Shown: positions 63,692 to 64,000 of the stretch, piece by piece
How the letters are laid out: the number at the start of each line of letters is the position of its first letter
Numbering within the stretch: position 1 is the first letter of the stretch
Assembly (NCBI RefSeq): GCF_013340935.1
Contig: NZ_WHOS01000026.1
Span: 1-64,000, forward strand
DNA: 64,000 bases
Direction: 5' to 3'
Origin: Azospirillum melinis
GTDB taxonomy: Bacteria; Pseudomonadota; Alphaproteobacteria; Azospirillales; Azospirillaceae
Program-made: the position numbers and the translations under genes
Notes under the pieces: generated by a model
Seen by the model: only the letters and a program-made list of their open reading frames with translations
Told to the model about the DNA's origin: nothing
The model's database searches: none

Positions 63692-64000
63692 GTGCGCAAA
63701 CCTTATTATGAGAGCATTCTGTTGATCGAGCGGCTTCACCGCCACTTTCTTGAAGTGCTCAAGACTGAGTTGGACCGGCTCGGCATCCAGGACATCAACA
63801 ACGTCCAGAGCCTGATCCTGTACAACATCGGCGAAGACGAGATGACGGTCGGCGAACTGACCGCGCGCGGTTATTATCTGGGCTCCAACGTCTCCTACAA
63901 CGTCAAGAAGATGGTCGAGAACGGCTATCTCGGCCAGGAACGCTCCCCGCACGACCGCCGTTCGGTCCGTGTCCGCCTGTCGGAAAAGGGCCTGGATTTG
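63692..64000 (+). CDS. ldtR: LdtR-like MarR-family regulator (cut by the right edge)
   Basis: The first 103 codons of a winged-helix MarR protein, open to the window end. The sequence (LIERLHRHFLEVLKTELDRL, then DINNVQSLILYNIGEDEMTV and GYYLGSNVSYNVKKMVENGY) closely resembles LdtR of rhizobia and Liberibacter, which controls an L,D-transpeptidase and stress tolerance. The start is GTG 63692 with AGGAG 6 bases upstream. The target gene is not in view; the name is by resemblance. Confidence 0.85.
   Translation, partial: MRKPYYESILLIERLHRHFLEVLKTELDRLGIQDINNVQSLILYNIGEDEMTVGELTARGYYLGSNVSYNVKKMVENGYLGQERSPHDRRSVRVRLSEKGLDL

Overview
The window is GC-rich with strong G/C third-position use, and its gene families are those of a free-living alphaproteobacterium, most likely Azospirillum or a close relative in the Rhodospirillales. 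The pointers are a PetP/PetR-like MarR and OmpR pair, an MbfA-type ferritin/VIT1 iron exporter, an NDUFS4-type complex I accessory subunit, an LdtR-like MarR protein, a gyrA-coaD pair and many multidomain signalling proteins. This is inferred from family content, not from any database search. I see no phage, insertion sequence, CRISPR array or plasmid functions: it reads as ordinary chromosome with signalling-rich accessory stretches.

Layout. 1-5.5 kb: an MHYT-PAS hybrid kinase whose PAS domain resembles the FixL haem PAS, a small membrane protein, and the divergent cobalamin genes cbiB and cobC. 5.6-14.4 kb: a signalling island with a PAS-GGDEF cyclase, a STAS protein, a receiver-PP2C phosphatase, a receiver-HATPase anti-sigma-type kinase, a large sensor/hybrid kinase ending in Hpt, and a periplasmic solute-binding protein. 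14.4-20.9 kb: GST, DUF1244, a DUF2478-DUF364 fusion next to a TusA-like protein, an SDR, a YegD-like Hsp70 and an ApbC/Mrp Fe-S carrier. 21.1-31 kb: hflK-hflC-degP envelope proteolysis, a LuxR-type response regulator, an EnvZ/OmpR-type pair, a MarR regulator with a visible operator, and mbfA. 31.2-38.7 kb: housekeeping tpiA, secG, pyrG (with a tandem-repeat leader), an autotransporter GDSL esterase, a dienelactone hydrolase-like protein, kdsA and a DUF192 protein. 38.7-42.7 kb: a MacA-ATPase-permease export system and a truncated glycosyltransferase. 42.9-50.6 kb: tRNA-Pro, the NDUFS4-like gene, tRNA-Arg, a chemoreceptor, tRNA-Lys, coaD, gyrA and a MATE pump. 50.8-64 kb: an entericidin-like lipoprotein, a proline-rich protein, slt, dapA, smpB, an RsmC-like methyltransferase, a divergent aldo-keto reductase/TetR pair with operator, an AraC regulator, a PEBP-like protein, hemB, a metallophosphoesterase, a diacylglycerol-kinase-like protein, a 3-hydroxyisobutyryl-CoA hydrolase-like protein and the start of an LdtR-like MarR gene.

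The most interesting functional unit is the 5.6-13.3 kb island. It contains every part of a phosphorelay, partner-switching and cyclic-di-GMP circuit of the kind known from the HptB/HsbR/HsbA/HsbD route of Pseudomonas, but with the phosphatase and kinase halves on two separate receiver proteins. Other points worth checking are the TusA plus DUF2478-DUF364 pair with two strong hairpins behind it, the 26-bp tandem repeats in the pyrG leader, the FixL-like PAS on an MHYT kinase, and a large hybrid kinase whose first membrane helix has no standard start codon in frame.
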